Position numbers and translations under genes: made by a program
Shown: positions 33,264 to 44,387 of the stretch, one piece after another
Numbering within the stretch: position 1 is the first letter of the stretch
Layout of the letters: every line of letters begins with the position of its first letter
The notes under the pieces: generated by a model
Database searches by the model: none
The model's input: only the letters and a program-made list of their open reading frames with translations
Told to the model about the DNA's origin: nothing
Origin: Limonium bicolor
Taxonomy: Eukaryota > Streptophyta > Magnoliopsida > Caryophyllales > Plumbaginaceae
Direction: 5' to 3'
Length of the DNA: 64,000 nt
NCBI GenBank assembly: GCA_023374045.1
Contig: CM041776.1
Location: 473,979,375 to 474,043,374 of the forward strand

Positions 33264-34478
33264 CTGGATGTACAGGAAGCGATTCCGTTTTTTTTTTTTT
33301 TTTTGCCCCCGTCGTCTCGTTATGTTTTCTTTTTTTTTTTTAATTATTTTTATCATAAAAGTTTTAGATTGATGTAATTCTTAATATATAAGTCCAAAAT
33401 GAAAACATTATATCATTGTTCACATAAATTCAAACTCTTTAAAATAAGATCAATCATGGATATATTTTGACAACTTTTAAAAAAATTATTTTTACTGGGG
33501 CACAAAACGTAAAAGAAAACTTGTACAAATTGTCATATAAACCTGTACAAATATTCACTAAAACATGTATATCCTCATGAAAAAACATGTACATCCTCGC
33601 ATTAAAAACATATAGATAGTCATATAAACCTGTAAGAATAATTAAATATATACATCCTTAAATTAAAACATGTACATATAAGGAAGAACACTTGTACAGA
33701 CGGTCATACAAACATGAACAGATTGCCATACAAACATATACATTCTCATAATTGATACTTTACATTGTAGCAACTAACTCAATAGGTTTTTAGGGTTTGT
33801 GGTCGCGGGTTTAGGGTCGTTACCTAAAAATGCCTTCGGTGTTTTTTAGCTTTCCTTGGGTGGGTTTTTAGGTGTGCGGGGTTAGGGTAATCTATTTGGA
33901 AGCTATTATATACTTTAATGTGAGAATGTACATGTGTTAATGTGACGATGTACATGTTCAAATGTGATAATGTATGTTCAATTATGAAAATGTATATGTT
34001 TTAATGAACATATGTACATGTTTGTATGACCGTCTGTACAAGTGTTCTTTCTTATATGTACAGGTTTTAATTTAAGGATGTACATATTTAAATATTCGTA
34101 CAGGTTTATGTGACCATCAGTATGTTTTTAATGCGATGATGTACATGTTTTTACGTGAAGATGTACATGTTTTAATGAACATTTGTACAGATTTGTATGA
34201 CCATATGTACAAGTTTTCTTTTACATTCTGTGCTCCATACATGTAAAAATAATTTTTTTTTAAGTTGTCAAAATATATTCATGAATGGTCTTGTTTTGAA
34301 GAGCTTGAATTTAGATGAACAATGATATAATTTTTTTCATTTTAGACTTATATATTAAAAGTTACAACAATTTAAAGTTTTATGATAAAAAAGAAAAAAA
34401 ACAAAAGAACACGGGGCGGGGGTGTTTAAAAAAACACAAAAAAAAAAACACAGCGCGCACCGCTGGATGCAGGTAAGC
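33264..34478. mobile_element. Fold-back element 1 (Mutator-like MITE candidate)
   Basis: About 1.2 kb with long inverted arms: 33289-33780 pairs with 33895-34430. For example, TTATCATAAAAGTTTTAGATTG-type sequence at the left faces its complement at the right, and both ends hold T/A tracts with a C-rich or G-rich block. Arms are full of ACATGTACAT words. The unpaired centre (33785-33890) contains TTTTTAGGGTTTGTGG and GGGTGGGTTTTTAGG. The 9-mer TGGCTACAG occurs at 33255-33263 and 34479-34487, a candidate Mutator-length duplication, but a second direct repeat (GCTGGATG) makes exact borders uncertain. No coding capacity. Confidence 0.7.
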
Positions 34479-34559
34479 TGGCTACAGTAACATGTAGCTA
34501 AGTATTTACGAACACAAAAACAGTTAAGCTAGCCCCACCTTGTATAACTTCAAATTAAG

Positions 34560-35021
34560 GCTCAATTAAATTTAAGAGAAGAAAATGAGGGAAAATAAAA
34601 AAAATAAAGAGGAAAAACATATTCTGTACACGCCCACTCGTGGAGTGGAGTCTGGGGCTGAATGTGGTTTTTGTTATTAGTAGAGAGAAATAATTTTTTT
34701 TCAAAATGTTATAGTTTACAAAATATAAGTGCAAAAGTAAAAAAATTATCATTGTTCATCATAGTTCGTGCTCTTCAAAACAAAATGCATCGTGGATATA
34801 TTTTGGTAAACTTAAAATTGTATGCTTTTAGAATTAGTATATATTACGTACTTTTAAAGTGAATCTTATTCTTTAACAAAATGAATCTTCTTTGATAATA
34901 AAATGAACCTTATTCATTAGCAAAATGAATCTTCTTTAAGATTTACTTTTCTTAAAATTAAAATTCACTTTTAGAAAAACAAAGCATTCAAACTATTTAA
35001 ACTGAAAGATTCATTTTTCTT
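34560..35021. mobile_element. Fold-back element 2, left arm
   Basis: TGTTCATCATAGTTCGTGCT and GGATATATTTTGG are related, in inverted orientation, to the right arm at 53490-53750 (TTGAAGAGCTTGAATTATGA, AACATATTCATG). The inner part repeats AAATGAATCTTCTTT. LINE-C inserted into this arm at 35022; the element resumes at 52703. The outer left border is uncertain. Confidence 0.6.
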
Positions 35022-35040
35022 AAAAGATGGTCCTCTTCCA

Positions 35041-35848
35041 TTTTGACAAGGAGAAAGACCTCCAACAAGTCCTTGATAAGGGTCCCCTGATCTTTCCTTT
35101 AATCCCAAAGACTTGAACCGCATCCCGGTTTGGATCCAGCTTCCTAGGCTTCCCATTAGCCTTTGGTCCCAATCAAGACTTACAAAAATTTGCTTTAAAC
35201 TTGGTACACCCCTCTACACCGACCAATCCACTGCTTGAAAGTCTAGGATATCCTTTGCGAGAGCTCTTGTGGAGCTGGATTTCAACCTGGACATTATCAG
35301 AGAGATTGAGATCCGCACCCCTGGTGGCACTCTTTTCCAACAAGTCATCTATGAATGGGAGCCTATCTCTTGCGCTTCGTGCAATCTCCTTGGTCACTCT
35401 TCTTCCCGTTGCCCCTCCTCAGCTTCCTCTCCCATCCTATTTGCATCCTAAAAGCTAAGACCTCCCCCGCAATCTCTACTCCGCCAATCCTCCCCACCCC
35501 TGTCCGTCCCGCCCTACCTTCTACTCCTCCAATCCTACCCACCCCCTCCCCACCCCTTGCGCCTTCCACCTCCCAGGCTCCTGCCTCTTCCCCCTCCTCC
35601 CCTACGCATCCTCGTTCCTCGATCGCCAAGTCTCCCTCCCTCCATGACCTAATTATATCCCCCTCCATCCAGCTCATTTTGCCCATCTCCTCCTCAGACG
35701 CCTGGCATTTGCCCCCCTAAAAGGAAGGGTCATAAAGAGCATTCCCGAATCCCCCCAGCTGAGGACCTCTCTCTCCAGTTAGCCAACTCTTTTTTCACTT
35801 TCGACCAGGGCTCTGTTCTCCCTGCCCCCACCTTCCATTCCCCCTCCC
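35041..35848 (+). pseudogene. LINE-C ORF1, 3' part, broken
   Basis: Begins within the ORF1 C-terminal half: EKDLQQVLDKG, the DUF4283-type tail with IIREIEIRTPGGTLF, and a zinc knuckle CASCNLLGHSSSRC (about 35370-35411). A stop at 35449-35451 follows, then a C-rich low-complexity stretch (TCCCC, CCACC) to the ORF2 start. It differs from LINE-B ORF1 by several shifts. Confidence 0.75.
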
Positions 35849-35852
35849 TCCT

Positions 35853-38650
35853 CATGAATTTAGCGGTATAGAATGTTAGGGGATGCAACGATCATCCCAA
35901 GATTAAAGAGATTAATAAATTTGTCTTGAGCAATAACCTCTTTGCCTTTGCCCTTCTCGAAACCCATGTCTCTCATGGTAACCACCTTGTGATTTTGTCT
36001 CGCTTCTTCCCCTCCTAGAACTTTGTCCACAATTGTCTCATTTGGATCCTTTATAACCCCTCTATTATCACCCTCTCTCCTGTCCACACCTCTGACCAAA
36101 TTCTGACCTGTAAAGCTTCTTTCCTTGACTCCACCTCCTTTACCATATCAGTTGTGTACGGTAGGAACAACCTGTTGCTCATATCCCACCTATGGGAGGA
36201 TATCACCTACCTAAGTCGTAATATTTTGGGCCCCTGGGTTGTGGCTGGAGATTTCAATAACATTCTCTATGCTGAAGATAGACTTAGCTCCCACACCCCC
36301 TCCTTTAGGGACTACCGTGAATTCGCGGATTGTGTCACCAAGGCCGAGCTGTAGGACCTTCGCTACTATGGGCGCTTTTATACTTGGTGGAATAACCAAT
36401 TTGACCATAGTTGTGTTCATGGTAAAATTGATAGGGTTCTTGTGAACGTTGAGTGGATCTTAGCCTACCCAAACAGCTTTGCTTCCTTCCTCCCTCCTCT
36501 TGTGTCGGACCACAGCCCTATGCGCATTACCTTGCACCACTTGAACCCCCACAAAAGGAGCTTCAAATTTCTCAACTTATGGACCAACGACCCCTTCTTT
36601 CTCCCCCTTGTTTGAAAAGCCTGGGACACCCCTACCCAGGGTAGTCGTCTTTTCCCTATTACCAAAAAACTCAAGCTACTTAAAATTGGCCTCTCCTCTC
36701 TGCATAAATCTGAATTCGGCTCTCTTGAGATTAAAGGCCAATATATCAGAGAGGAGCTCATGGATACTCAATCAAGATTGGACTCTAATCCTTGGAACCC
36801 ATCACTAATTTCCAAGGAGAAGTCCCTGAGACACAAACTTCTTACTCGGGACAAGCATGAACTCTTGTTTCTTCGTCAGCTTGCAAAAACCCACCGGCTT
36901 AAAATGGCGGACTCTAACACTTCCTTCTTTCATAGAGCCATAAAGGCAAGAAGAAATAAGAACTTCATTGCCTCCATCACAAACGATCGAGGTAAGGTCC
37001 TCCACTCCCCTGCTGACATCGAGAAATGCCTTGTCTCCCACTTCCAGCGCTCTCTTGGCACGAAGATTACCATCTCCCACTCTCTTGCGGACCTCAACCT
37101 AGAGGATACCAGAACTCTTGACCAATCAAACTGGGTCTCCCTAACCCGGCATGTTAACTCTAGGGACATCAAGCTGGCCCTCTTCTCCATAAAAGATGAC
37201 AAAGCCCCCAGGCCGGATGGATACACGGCCAAGTTTTTTAAAGCTGCTTGGGATATAGTGGGGGCAGACATCTGCTAGGCTGTCAAAGGTTTCTTTCACA
37301 GTGGTAGACTCCTCAAAGAAATCAACACCACCCTGATCTCCCTTATTCCTAAAAACTAGGCAGCCTCCTCTCCAAGGGACTTTAGACCCATCTCCTGCTG
37401 TAACACCCTTTATAAGGTCATCAGCAAGATCCTCGTTGATAGGCTTAAGGACACCCTCCTTTCCCTCGTGAGCAAGAGCCAAGGGGCCTTCATCAACGGG
37501 CGCCTTATCTCTAACAACATCCAACTTTGCTCCTGCCTTATGAAAAATTACCAAAGGGCTCACATCTCCCCCGATGCATGATGAAGATGGACATTAGGAA
37601 AGCTTTTGACAAAGTCGACTGGACCTTCCTCCAGGACACTCTCTCTTTTCGGAATCTGCCCCCAAGTTTATTAACTGGATCATGCAATGTGTCTCTTTCG
37701 CTTCTTACTCGATCAACATTAATCGCTCCCCTTCTAGGTTCTTTAAAGGCGAGTGGGGTCTGGGCTAAGGAGACCCTCTTTCTCCATACCTCTTTGTGAT
37801 GGTCATGGATATGCTATCTCACCTCCTTAACCAACTCCCGCTATCTCCTGGTTTCCGTTTCCACCCGTCTTGTAAATCTATCCGTCTCTCACATCTTCTT
37901 TTTGCAGACGATGCCCTCTTATTCTGCAAAGGGGACCATGAATAAATTTCCCTCATGCTTGGCAAAGTAGAGCTATTCGCTAAGGCCTCTGGGCTTAGTC
38001 TTAACCCCGCTAAATCAGACCTATTCATTGGAGGGGTTAGCCCATCTGTAGCTGATTTAATAGCTCGTACCACCGGTTTCAACCTTGGTTTGTTTCCCTT
38101 TCGCTACATGGGCATACCCATTACCGCAAGGAAGCTTAAAACCACCGACTTTAACCCTCTCATTGACAACATTCGAAAAACCATCTTCTCTTGGGATGGA
38201 AAATCCCTCTCCTTTGCGGGCCGTCTGTCTCTCATACAAAGCACTCTGTTTGGCATTGTTGGCTTTTGGGCCTCATGCATCTCTATCCACAAGAATATTA
38301 TCAAGAGCATCATTAAGCATTTTCGCTCCTTTCTCTGGTCTGGCGAATCAGACTGTAATGCCACCCCCATGGTAGCTTGGAATACCATCACGAACTCAAA
38401 AAAGCATGGGGGCTTGGGCCTCAAAGACATCCACAGATGGAACATGTGCTTCTTTTTGAAAACTATCTCCTCTATCACAAATGACACAGAGCGCCTGTGG
38501 ATCCAATGGATTCTAGCCAGGACATCTGGACATTAGTTGCTAAGGGTAATGATCCTTGGTCCTGGAAATCCATTCTCCACTCTAGAGATTGGGGGATCAA
38601 GCAATGCGACTCGTCTGACGCAGTCTCCGCTTTGCTCCGGTCTTACCCTC
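35853..38650 (+). pseudogene. LINE-C ORF2: endonuclease and reverse transcriptase, broken
   Basis: The start ATG at 35853 gives MNLAV then TAG where Trp stands in LINE-B. Endonuclease motifs LLETHVS, VYGRNN, VAGDFNNILYAEDR, FYTWWNNQ, GKIDRVLVN and SDHSPM are intact. Reverse transcriptase: KAPRPDGYTAKFFKAAW, FRPISCCNTLYKVISKIL, QGAFINGRLISNNI, DIRKAFDKVDW (frame-shifted), LFADDALLFC (about 37900) and FPFRYMGIPI. Several stops, for example at 36352-36354 and 37276-37278, fit C-to-T or G-to-A changes. The ORF continues after the insertion at 51926-52484. Confidence 0.9.
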
Positions 38651-39520
38651 TGTGGAGGGTGATTTTTCGGTATGAGGGGGGTCTGTCTAAATGGTTATTG
38701 ACTGAAAAGCCTAGATCCTAGAAATGTCATTCTGTGGAGGGTGAAAACCCGTTATTCTGGCATCCCTCAAATACCTACTACATCGTCCGTCTTTCCTAGA
38801 AAGCTTATGGGGAATGCTAGTGAGCACTACACCCGCTCTCAATGGGCTCTACGCGGACTTATGCCCTATAGGTAGAAATTGACTAGAGTCGCCACCTAGT
38901 TTGACCTAAGATACTAGGAAGGAAAGAAAGGAGGGTTCTAAGAACCGTTGGTTGACTCTGAGATTGTTGCCTATGGATAGGACTTATCTGATCATACCAG
39001 AGATTCTGTGTGGGTTCGCACTGGGTTACACCCCTTAGAAGTGGCGACGACCACGACTTCGGATTGGTGCCCTAGGAAACCTCGGTCTCAATTGTCGGGA
39101 TTGTCTTCTTTCAAAACCTGGTTAAAGAGATTCATTTATAAGCCAAGGATAGGATTAGGACGAAAAGAGAGAAAAAGTGAATGAGGCGAGCTTTTCTGCC
39201 AAGCTAACCCCAAAAGAAGAATCGGGGAATTCGGATGAGCATAGAATGAAGATTTGAAAAAAATCTGGGGTTGAGTGAATAAACAAGACTTGGAGTCTGA
39301 TAGTTTGAAGTCTGCGAGAGCAGAAGAAGGTTTGAGTGTTTTGAGGGGTATGAAGAACACCTTAGAGGGGAAAAGGGTTTCTTGTTTAGAATGGGGTCGC
39401 ACCCTAGATGGGCTGCCTACGTACTCAATTCCCTGTTGAGATTAGACCTTACGTAGTTCACGAATGTTTGGGATTTTTGGGGATTTTGAAGAGTTTTGGA
39501 GTTTCGGGTGTGAGAGGTTA
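38651..39520 (-). other. Left end of the 13.3 kb insertion
   Basis: The opening word TGTGGAGGGTGA recurs at 38732-38743. Further in is TAGAGTCGCCACCTAG (about 38885), the complement of a TGGCGACTC-type word seen around LTR ends and primer sites of Tat-like elements. No coding evidence. Confidence 0.4.
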
Positions 39521-39690
39521 GTCTGTGAGACGCTCGGGGTCTATGAGACATTTGAAACCTTGAGATGTCGAAGTCTGTGGGACGCTCGGATCTGTGAGAC
39601 GCTCGGGTCTGTGAGATGCTCAGGTCTGTGAGAAATTTGAATCATTGGAATAACAAAGTCTGTGAGACAATCGGGTCTGTGAGACATTCG
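39521..39690. repeat. 18-bp tandem repeat, GTCTGTGAGACGCTCGG type
   Basis: Around eight degenerate copies of GGTCTGTGAGACGCTC, some adjacent and some separated by GAAACC/GAATCATT-type inserts. Each copy contains the small palindrome GTCT...AGAC. Confidence 0.8.
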
Positions 39691-39719
39691 AATGTGCGAG
39701 GGTAATTGGATTTTGAGGG

Positions 39720-40043
39720 ATGATTTGAGTCCATGAAGTTGGGAATGATTTGGGATTGAAATGAATTTATTGAATCGGAATTTGAAATGGGTTTTTGAAG
39801 TGAATGGATTTTTGAATTGAGTTGAGATTGGATGAAGTTTGAATGAATTGGAATTGAGATGAATTTGGAATTGAATTGAATTTGAATTGAGATGAATTTG
39901 GAATTGAATTGAATTTGAATGGGAATTGAAATTGAAATTGAAAGTTAACAGAATTTGCATTGAGATGAATTTGTGTTGAAGTTGAATTGGAATTGGAATT
40001 CAAATGGTTTTGAATTGAATTTGGTTTGGGCCGAGACTGGAAA
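39720..40043. repeat. GAATTGAATTTG low-complexity tract, left piece
   Basis: Degenerate repeats of GAATTGAATT, GAGATGAATTTG and similar. It is one tract with 47551-48300, from which it was separated by the nested Athila derivative. Open frames here are compositional. Confidence 0.8.
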
Positions 40044-40048
40044 ACGGG

Positions 40049-41650
40049 TGCAGAATGTTTATATCTGAGTGGTTAGAACTGGTGTAATTAACATAAAAGA
40101 AAAGAAATTTAAACTCAAAATAAACGTCGGACTGCAAACAAAATCCCGGTCGTGGTAGTATAGTAAAAATGTAAGCGACCAGATATCGAACCGTGGGACT
40201 AATGTGCATATTATAGTACCTAAGCGTGTCACAAAAAGGGGGGATTAATTGACTTGTTTTTATATAAATAAAAAGGGAAGATAAAATTAACTAAGTAAGC
40301 AAATAAACTAAATGGGACTCTGGTTCTCGTTAATATAATATCTGCTCTTTCATGCTAGGTCTACTGGTTAAATTATAATTGTTTGGCAAAATTCCTCTTA
40401 TTATCTTAAGGACTAAATCATAGACTCATAAGAACTCGTTTACCAGAAAATGCAAGGTTCTAATCAAGGTTCAAGCATAACCACATGTAAACGGACGGTT
40501 TAGATATGAGAAATTATATTTGCATCTGAAAATACTAACTTATTAAATCATAATAAGCTTTCTCCAGATTTACGGCTTAGTTAACCTGTCTATTTATCAC
40601 CGGTCTGATCAAAATAGACTGGTAAAGCATTTTAACAAATTCATGAGGTTTATTAAAAAGATGCGAGATAACCTTTAAGCGTAACAAACTTCATTAAAAT
40701 TAAAACCAGTAAAACATATTGCATAATTAATACAGATACATAATAATTATTCCCAGAGTATACGTAAACTAGCCTAACATATTAAATAGAGATCTGCTAT
40801 TTAAATACGTGGGACTAGAGGTGAGACTAATGAAATGAAAAGAAAACAAATGAAGAAGCGGAAGATTAGAAATGGAATGAACGAGTGAGTGAAAGTGTAG
40901 TGGTACGAAGATGGATTGATGGGGTGAATTGGAACTCCAGAAGGAACCACAGAAGGAACCTCCGGAAGGACACTGGAGAAGACGAATGGAGCGTGGTATT
41001 TATAGAGGAAGGAAAGGTAAGAAGAGGGAACACCGCGTGAGTGTTTTAAGGCAGCGCCTGATATGTTAAATGGAGTAGATGGATATGTTGCAGGCGCGCC
41101 GAAAGGAAGAAGCAAGTTGGAGAAGACTGTCGGCGAAGAAGATAACCCGTTGCGTTAATTTCCATATCTGGACATTTACATGCGTCCGCGTAGATGTCCG
41201 CCTTAAATGGGGCGGTTCTTCATGCGGTGGCTCAGTCTCGTCCGCGTAGACGTCTGCATTGTTTCATGCGAACAAGACTACACATGCGCGCGCGGTCCTC
41301 TATCTCACGTCCGCCTAGTATGGAGCGGACACAGGCACGGTCTCCTCTCAGTGTTGTCCGCCTTATGAGACGCGGACGCAGGGGCGGTCACCACAGAGTT
41401 GTCCGCCTAATCCCAGGCGGTTGCAGGGGCGGACACACCACTGCGCGTGCTTCATGCGTGACCTTGTTTAATCCCTATAAATATATGTGTTTATTTGGCA
41501 TTTTTCCTACATTTTAACACATATAATACATCAGTTAATATAACAACATAATTATAGGAAAAACCCAAGATAAGTGAGAAACATTACTAAAAATGCTGCA
41601 AATTATAAGGTGATTAAACCTTAATAAGTCTATATGTTTTGCACTTATCA
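40049..41650 (-). repeat. Athila-2 3' LTR
   Basis: Starts TGATAAGTGCAAAACATA at 41650 and ends CATTCTGCA at 40049, 1602 bp. Contains the hairpin array at 41184-41434 and a TATA box TATAAATA at 41004-40997. The start word TGATAAGT is shared with the Athila-1 LTR. Confidence 0.95.
41184..41434. repeat. GTCCGC/GGCGGAC hairpin array in Athila-2 3' LTR
   Basis: Units of about 34 bp start GTCCGC at 41184, 41240, 41309, 41356 and 41401 and mostly end in CGGAC or CGGTC. Stems pair GTCCGCCT with AGGCGGAC-like arms. Spacing (45-69 bp) is less regular than the 72-bp arrays. It lies about 180-430 bp upstream of the TATA box on the element's strand. Confidence 0.85.
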
Positions 41651-41690
41651 AACTTCCTCACACTTGACTTTTGCTTGTCCTCAAGCAAAA
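41651..41690 (-). promoter_or_regulatory. Athila-2 polypurine tract and pre-PPT hairpin
   Basis: On the minus strand, TTTTGCTTG/CAAGCAAAA with loop AGGA (41690-41669) is followed by AAGTGTGAGGAAGTT, which abuts the 3' LTR. Same arrangement as in Athila-1 at 4967-5003. Confidence 0.85.
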
Positions 41691-43085
41691 TAAGGAATAT
41701 AATTATCTCTAAGCCATAATAAAACAAGATTAAATAAGTGTAGAAGGGAATTTAGACAAAGTGACAATTGAAAGAATAATTCTGCTCTTAAAAGTAGGTT
41801 TTTGCAAACAGCGAAGAAGAACAATTTAATAAAAGCATAGAAAAACTAGACTGCAGAAAACAAGTTAGATTAACCTGGGATTTCCAACCAATTTCAATTC
41901 TCTAACCCGGGATGACAAGGGATGTGAAGTAATGCATTATTCCGCAATACCTTTCAACACCACGTACTCATAAATATAAATTCAATTTATTATTTTCATC
42001 TCTTTTTTTGAATGCGAAGATTGTATAAACAAAACACATATTTTTTTTTAATTGCATTATTTTTCTGTACCCCAGACTTTTCTCTCTATCCTTGTAGCGG
42101 TGTTGGGTCTTCTATCCCAGGTCACGAGACCTTAGGTAGATAGGTGTTAAAGCACCCCGAAGAACTTAATAACCGGATAGACGAGGCCTGTTTTTGGTTA
42201 GAAAAATTCATAAACAGCGAGTAGTAGTACCTTGTCTTTATCCTTTTTTTTTCCTTGACTTTCCACATATTTCCATAATCCCAAGCTAAACTAAATTGGT
42301 TTTTACAATTAGCAGATCTATCATATTTTAAGTGAAAATAGAGTATTTTGAAGGAAAATAATTTTATACAAACTCCTTTAAATAAAACCATTTTTCAGTT
42401 GTCACTTGACATAATTTCAGACACTTCTACAATTATTTTATCTCACTTTTTCATTCTTTTTTTATATAGGCAGTTTAGAGTAGCAAAAAGTGAGTGTAGC
42501 ATTACCGAACAACTGTCATATTTTCAGGGAAAGGTCTCTCCTTCCTCACACTTAAGAGGAGCAATGTCCTCATTGTTCAGAATTAATTTCAAGAAAAGGA
42601 CCTTTCAAATTATGACAGACTGATAAAGGATTAAACTCATATATGTTGAGCAGGAATATAATAAAGGAAGAACTAAAACTCCCCTTGGATCGTAGATTGA
42701 GGAAGGTATCCTTCCTCACACTTAAAGCTTTGGTAGGGGTGAGACGTTCCTCACACTTAAGTTCGCGCAAGTGGTCAACCGAAGATATCGAAATTCCTAG
42801 AGCAACTGAGGTTGCTTCCATAGGCGAGTTCAGCTATATGTTCGAATATAGAATTTATTCTGAAAAGGGAAACATATATAGCCAGCAGAACTCAAGTTGC
42901 ACCAAAAAATAATAGAAGGCAAACCATAAATAATAATGCATTGCATAAAACAAAAACATAAAGTAAACTGAACTGTTACCTTCCTGTATGTAACAAAAGT
43001 TTGACAAGGTTAAAACAGTATTAGTCTTACAAAATGTTAGTAAACAACAGAGAAATATAAAATAAAATAAAAATAAAAATAAAAA
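41691..43085 (-). other. Athila-2 3' untranslated region with extra PPT-like copies
   Basis: No gene seen. TTAAGTGTGAGGAAGG-type words occur at 42541-42555, 42711-42726 and 42747-42760, each like the true polypurine tract. The first follows a small hairpin CAATG-AGGA-CATTG (42562-42575). The equivalent region of Athila-1 has the same pairing at 4042-4081. Confidence 0.6.
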
Positions 43086-44387
43086 TCACTGCGGTGGTGG
43101 CGGAGGCTGTGAAGGCTGCGCTGGTCCCTGGCCTATCTGAGCGAGGAGATGCTGCATGAGCTGAGCGGTCTGTGCATGCAACTCGTCACTCCGGTCTAAG
43201 CGCTGAGTCATCCGTGTCTGCTCAGCCAGCATCCTCTGCTGGGCCTGCTCAAAGCTCTCAAAGCGCTGATGCATCTGCTGCTGCATCTCATGGAAGGCCC
43301 GAAGCTGGGTCTGAAGATCCGTCGAGACAGGAACAGGAGGTGGAATCTGCATCACAGCAGTCGTCGGCACGTAGGGCTCCTCTCCCTGTGCAGTGTCAGC
43401 GGACGGTGGGTCGGGATCAGCTGAAGGTGTAGCTCCCGTAGAGGGTCCTGCTGCTGTGGAAGATGCAGTGGAAGACCGGGCAGTGCTACCCTTGACCCAG
43501 GTACCGTCATCTAAGCGCATAAAACCCCAGCGCCGCACAGTCTGCAGTGTGACTGGGCGCTCTCCTGTCCGGAGCTCTGCACCTCGTGTGACCTCTACTG
43601 GGAGGACAGTGAAAAGGTGGTACCAAATGGAGAAGGGAAAGATAGGAGTGATCTTCTTCTTCTTTGTCCTCAGATAGGAGACCACCTTATGGAGCTGGCC
43701 GAACATGATGTGGCTGAAGGAGATGCGCTGAGTGGGTGGAGATGGAGAGAGGAAATAGTCTAGTAAAGCGCAATCCTCATCAGAAGCATCGTGCGCCGCA
43801 GATGGGCGAATATGATGACTGAGGATCTCCAAGAGAAGCCTCTGCTGTAGTGTGGGGAAACTCGCGAAAGGGAGGACATCCTTGTCCTCCTCCCCTCGAT
43901 GTCGGGTCCTCCGACCTACATCCTGAAGCCACCTCGACTTCGACCTATGCATGTGATCCTCTGTGAATCCTCGGAAATCGTCAGGATTAACCGGGATCTG
44001 TAGGATAAATGAGAATGTCGAGGGTGTGATCTCCACGGGGTGATGGCGTACGAAAGAGGTAATGCTCAGATTGCCCGCCCGGACATTCGCATAAAACTCT
44101 CTAACTAGCTCTGCACAATAGAGTCCCGCACCTATCTTTAGGACCGGCGAAAGTCCTAATCTGGCAAACAGGGTATCCACCCCTGCAGCCTCTAGCACCT
44201 CTGGCGCAAATCTCCTCTCCATAATAAAATCCTTGCCTAGATCGTACCAGGCACGGGCTTCTGCCAAAATGAAACCGTCATCCCGAAGATCCGGATGACG
44301 AGGAGGTGCAGAAGAAGATGATGCTCCGGGGCAGTTGCCCCCAGCAGAACCAGAACCAGAAATACCACCACGCATACGAGGAGGCAT
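43086..44387 (-). CDS. Intact plant-transposon-protein ORF of Athila-2
   Basis: 433 codons without lesion, started here at the ATG of MPPRMRGGISG; an in-frame ATG at 44471 would add 28 hydrophobic residues from AT-rich leader and is less likely. N-terminus Gly/Ser-rich, then a globular region of about 230 residues with the family word FYANVRAG and helices rich in Leu and Arg. Next comes a Ser/Thr/Pro linker (about residues 300-350), then a Gln/Glu/Met-rich coiled-coil tail ending in a Pro run. The family is annotated as 'putative plant transposon protein'; its function is unknown. It sits where env lies in Athila, but I see no signal peptide or membrane anchor. The broken homologue of Athila-1 is at 2316-3636. 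It is the only protein this element keeps. Confidence 0.85.
   Translation of the reverse strand: MPPRMRGGISGSGSAGGNCPGASSSSAPPRHPDLRDDGFILAEARAWYDLGKDFIMERRFAPEVLEAAGVDTLFARLGLSPVLKIGAGLYCAELVREFYANVRAGNLSITSFVRHHPVEITPSTFSFILQIPVNPDDFRGFTEDHMHRSKSRWLQDVGRRTRHRGEEDKDVLPFASFPTLQQRLLLEILSHHIRPSAAHDASDEDCALLDYFLSPSPPTQRISFSHIMFGQLHKVVSYLRTKKKKITPIFPFSIWYHLFTVLPVEVTRGAELRTGERPVTLQTVRRWGFMRLDDGTWVKGSTARSSTASSTAAGPSTGATPSADPDPPSADTAQGEEPYVPTTAVMQIPPPVPVSTDLQTQLRAFHEMQQQMHQRFESFEQAQQRMLAEQTRMTQRLDRSDELHAQTAQLMQHLLAQIGQGPAQPSQPPPPPQ

Larger units (their letters stand above)
35022..38650 (+). mobile_element. CIN4-like LINE-C, first part
   Basis: 5'-truncated LINE of the same family as LINE-B. The candidate target duplication is AAGATTCATTTTTCTT at 35006-35021 against AAGATTCATATTTCTT at 52703-52718, 15 of 16 identical. 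The copy is split at 38650 by the 13.3 kb insertion and resumes at 51926. Removing that insertion joins the zf-RVT region in register with LINE-B. Confidence 0.85.

Noticed and set aside
41194..41517. Arg-rich open frame (also 47104-47412)
   Set aside because: It is the GTCCGC hairpin array read as protein; the same array without an open frame occurs at 45295-45519.
42570..42912. Open frames on both strands in the Athila-2 3' region
   Set aside because: They overlap the PPT-like repeats and have no domain or counterpart in Athila-1.
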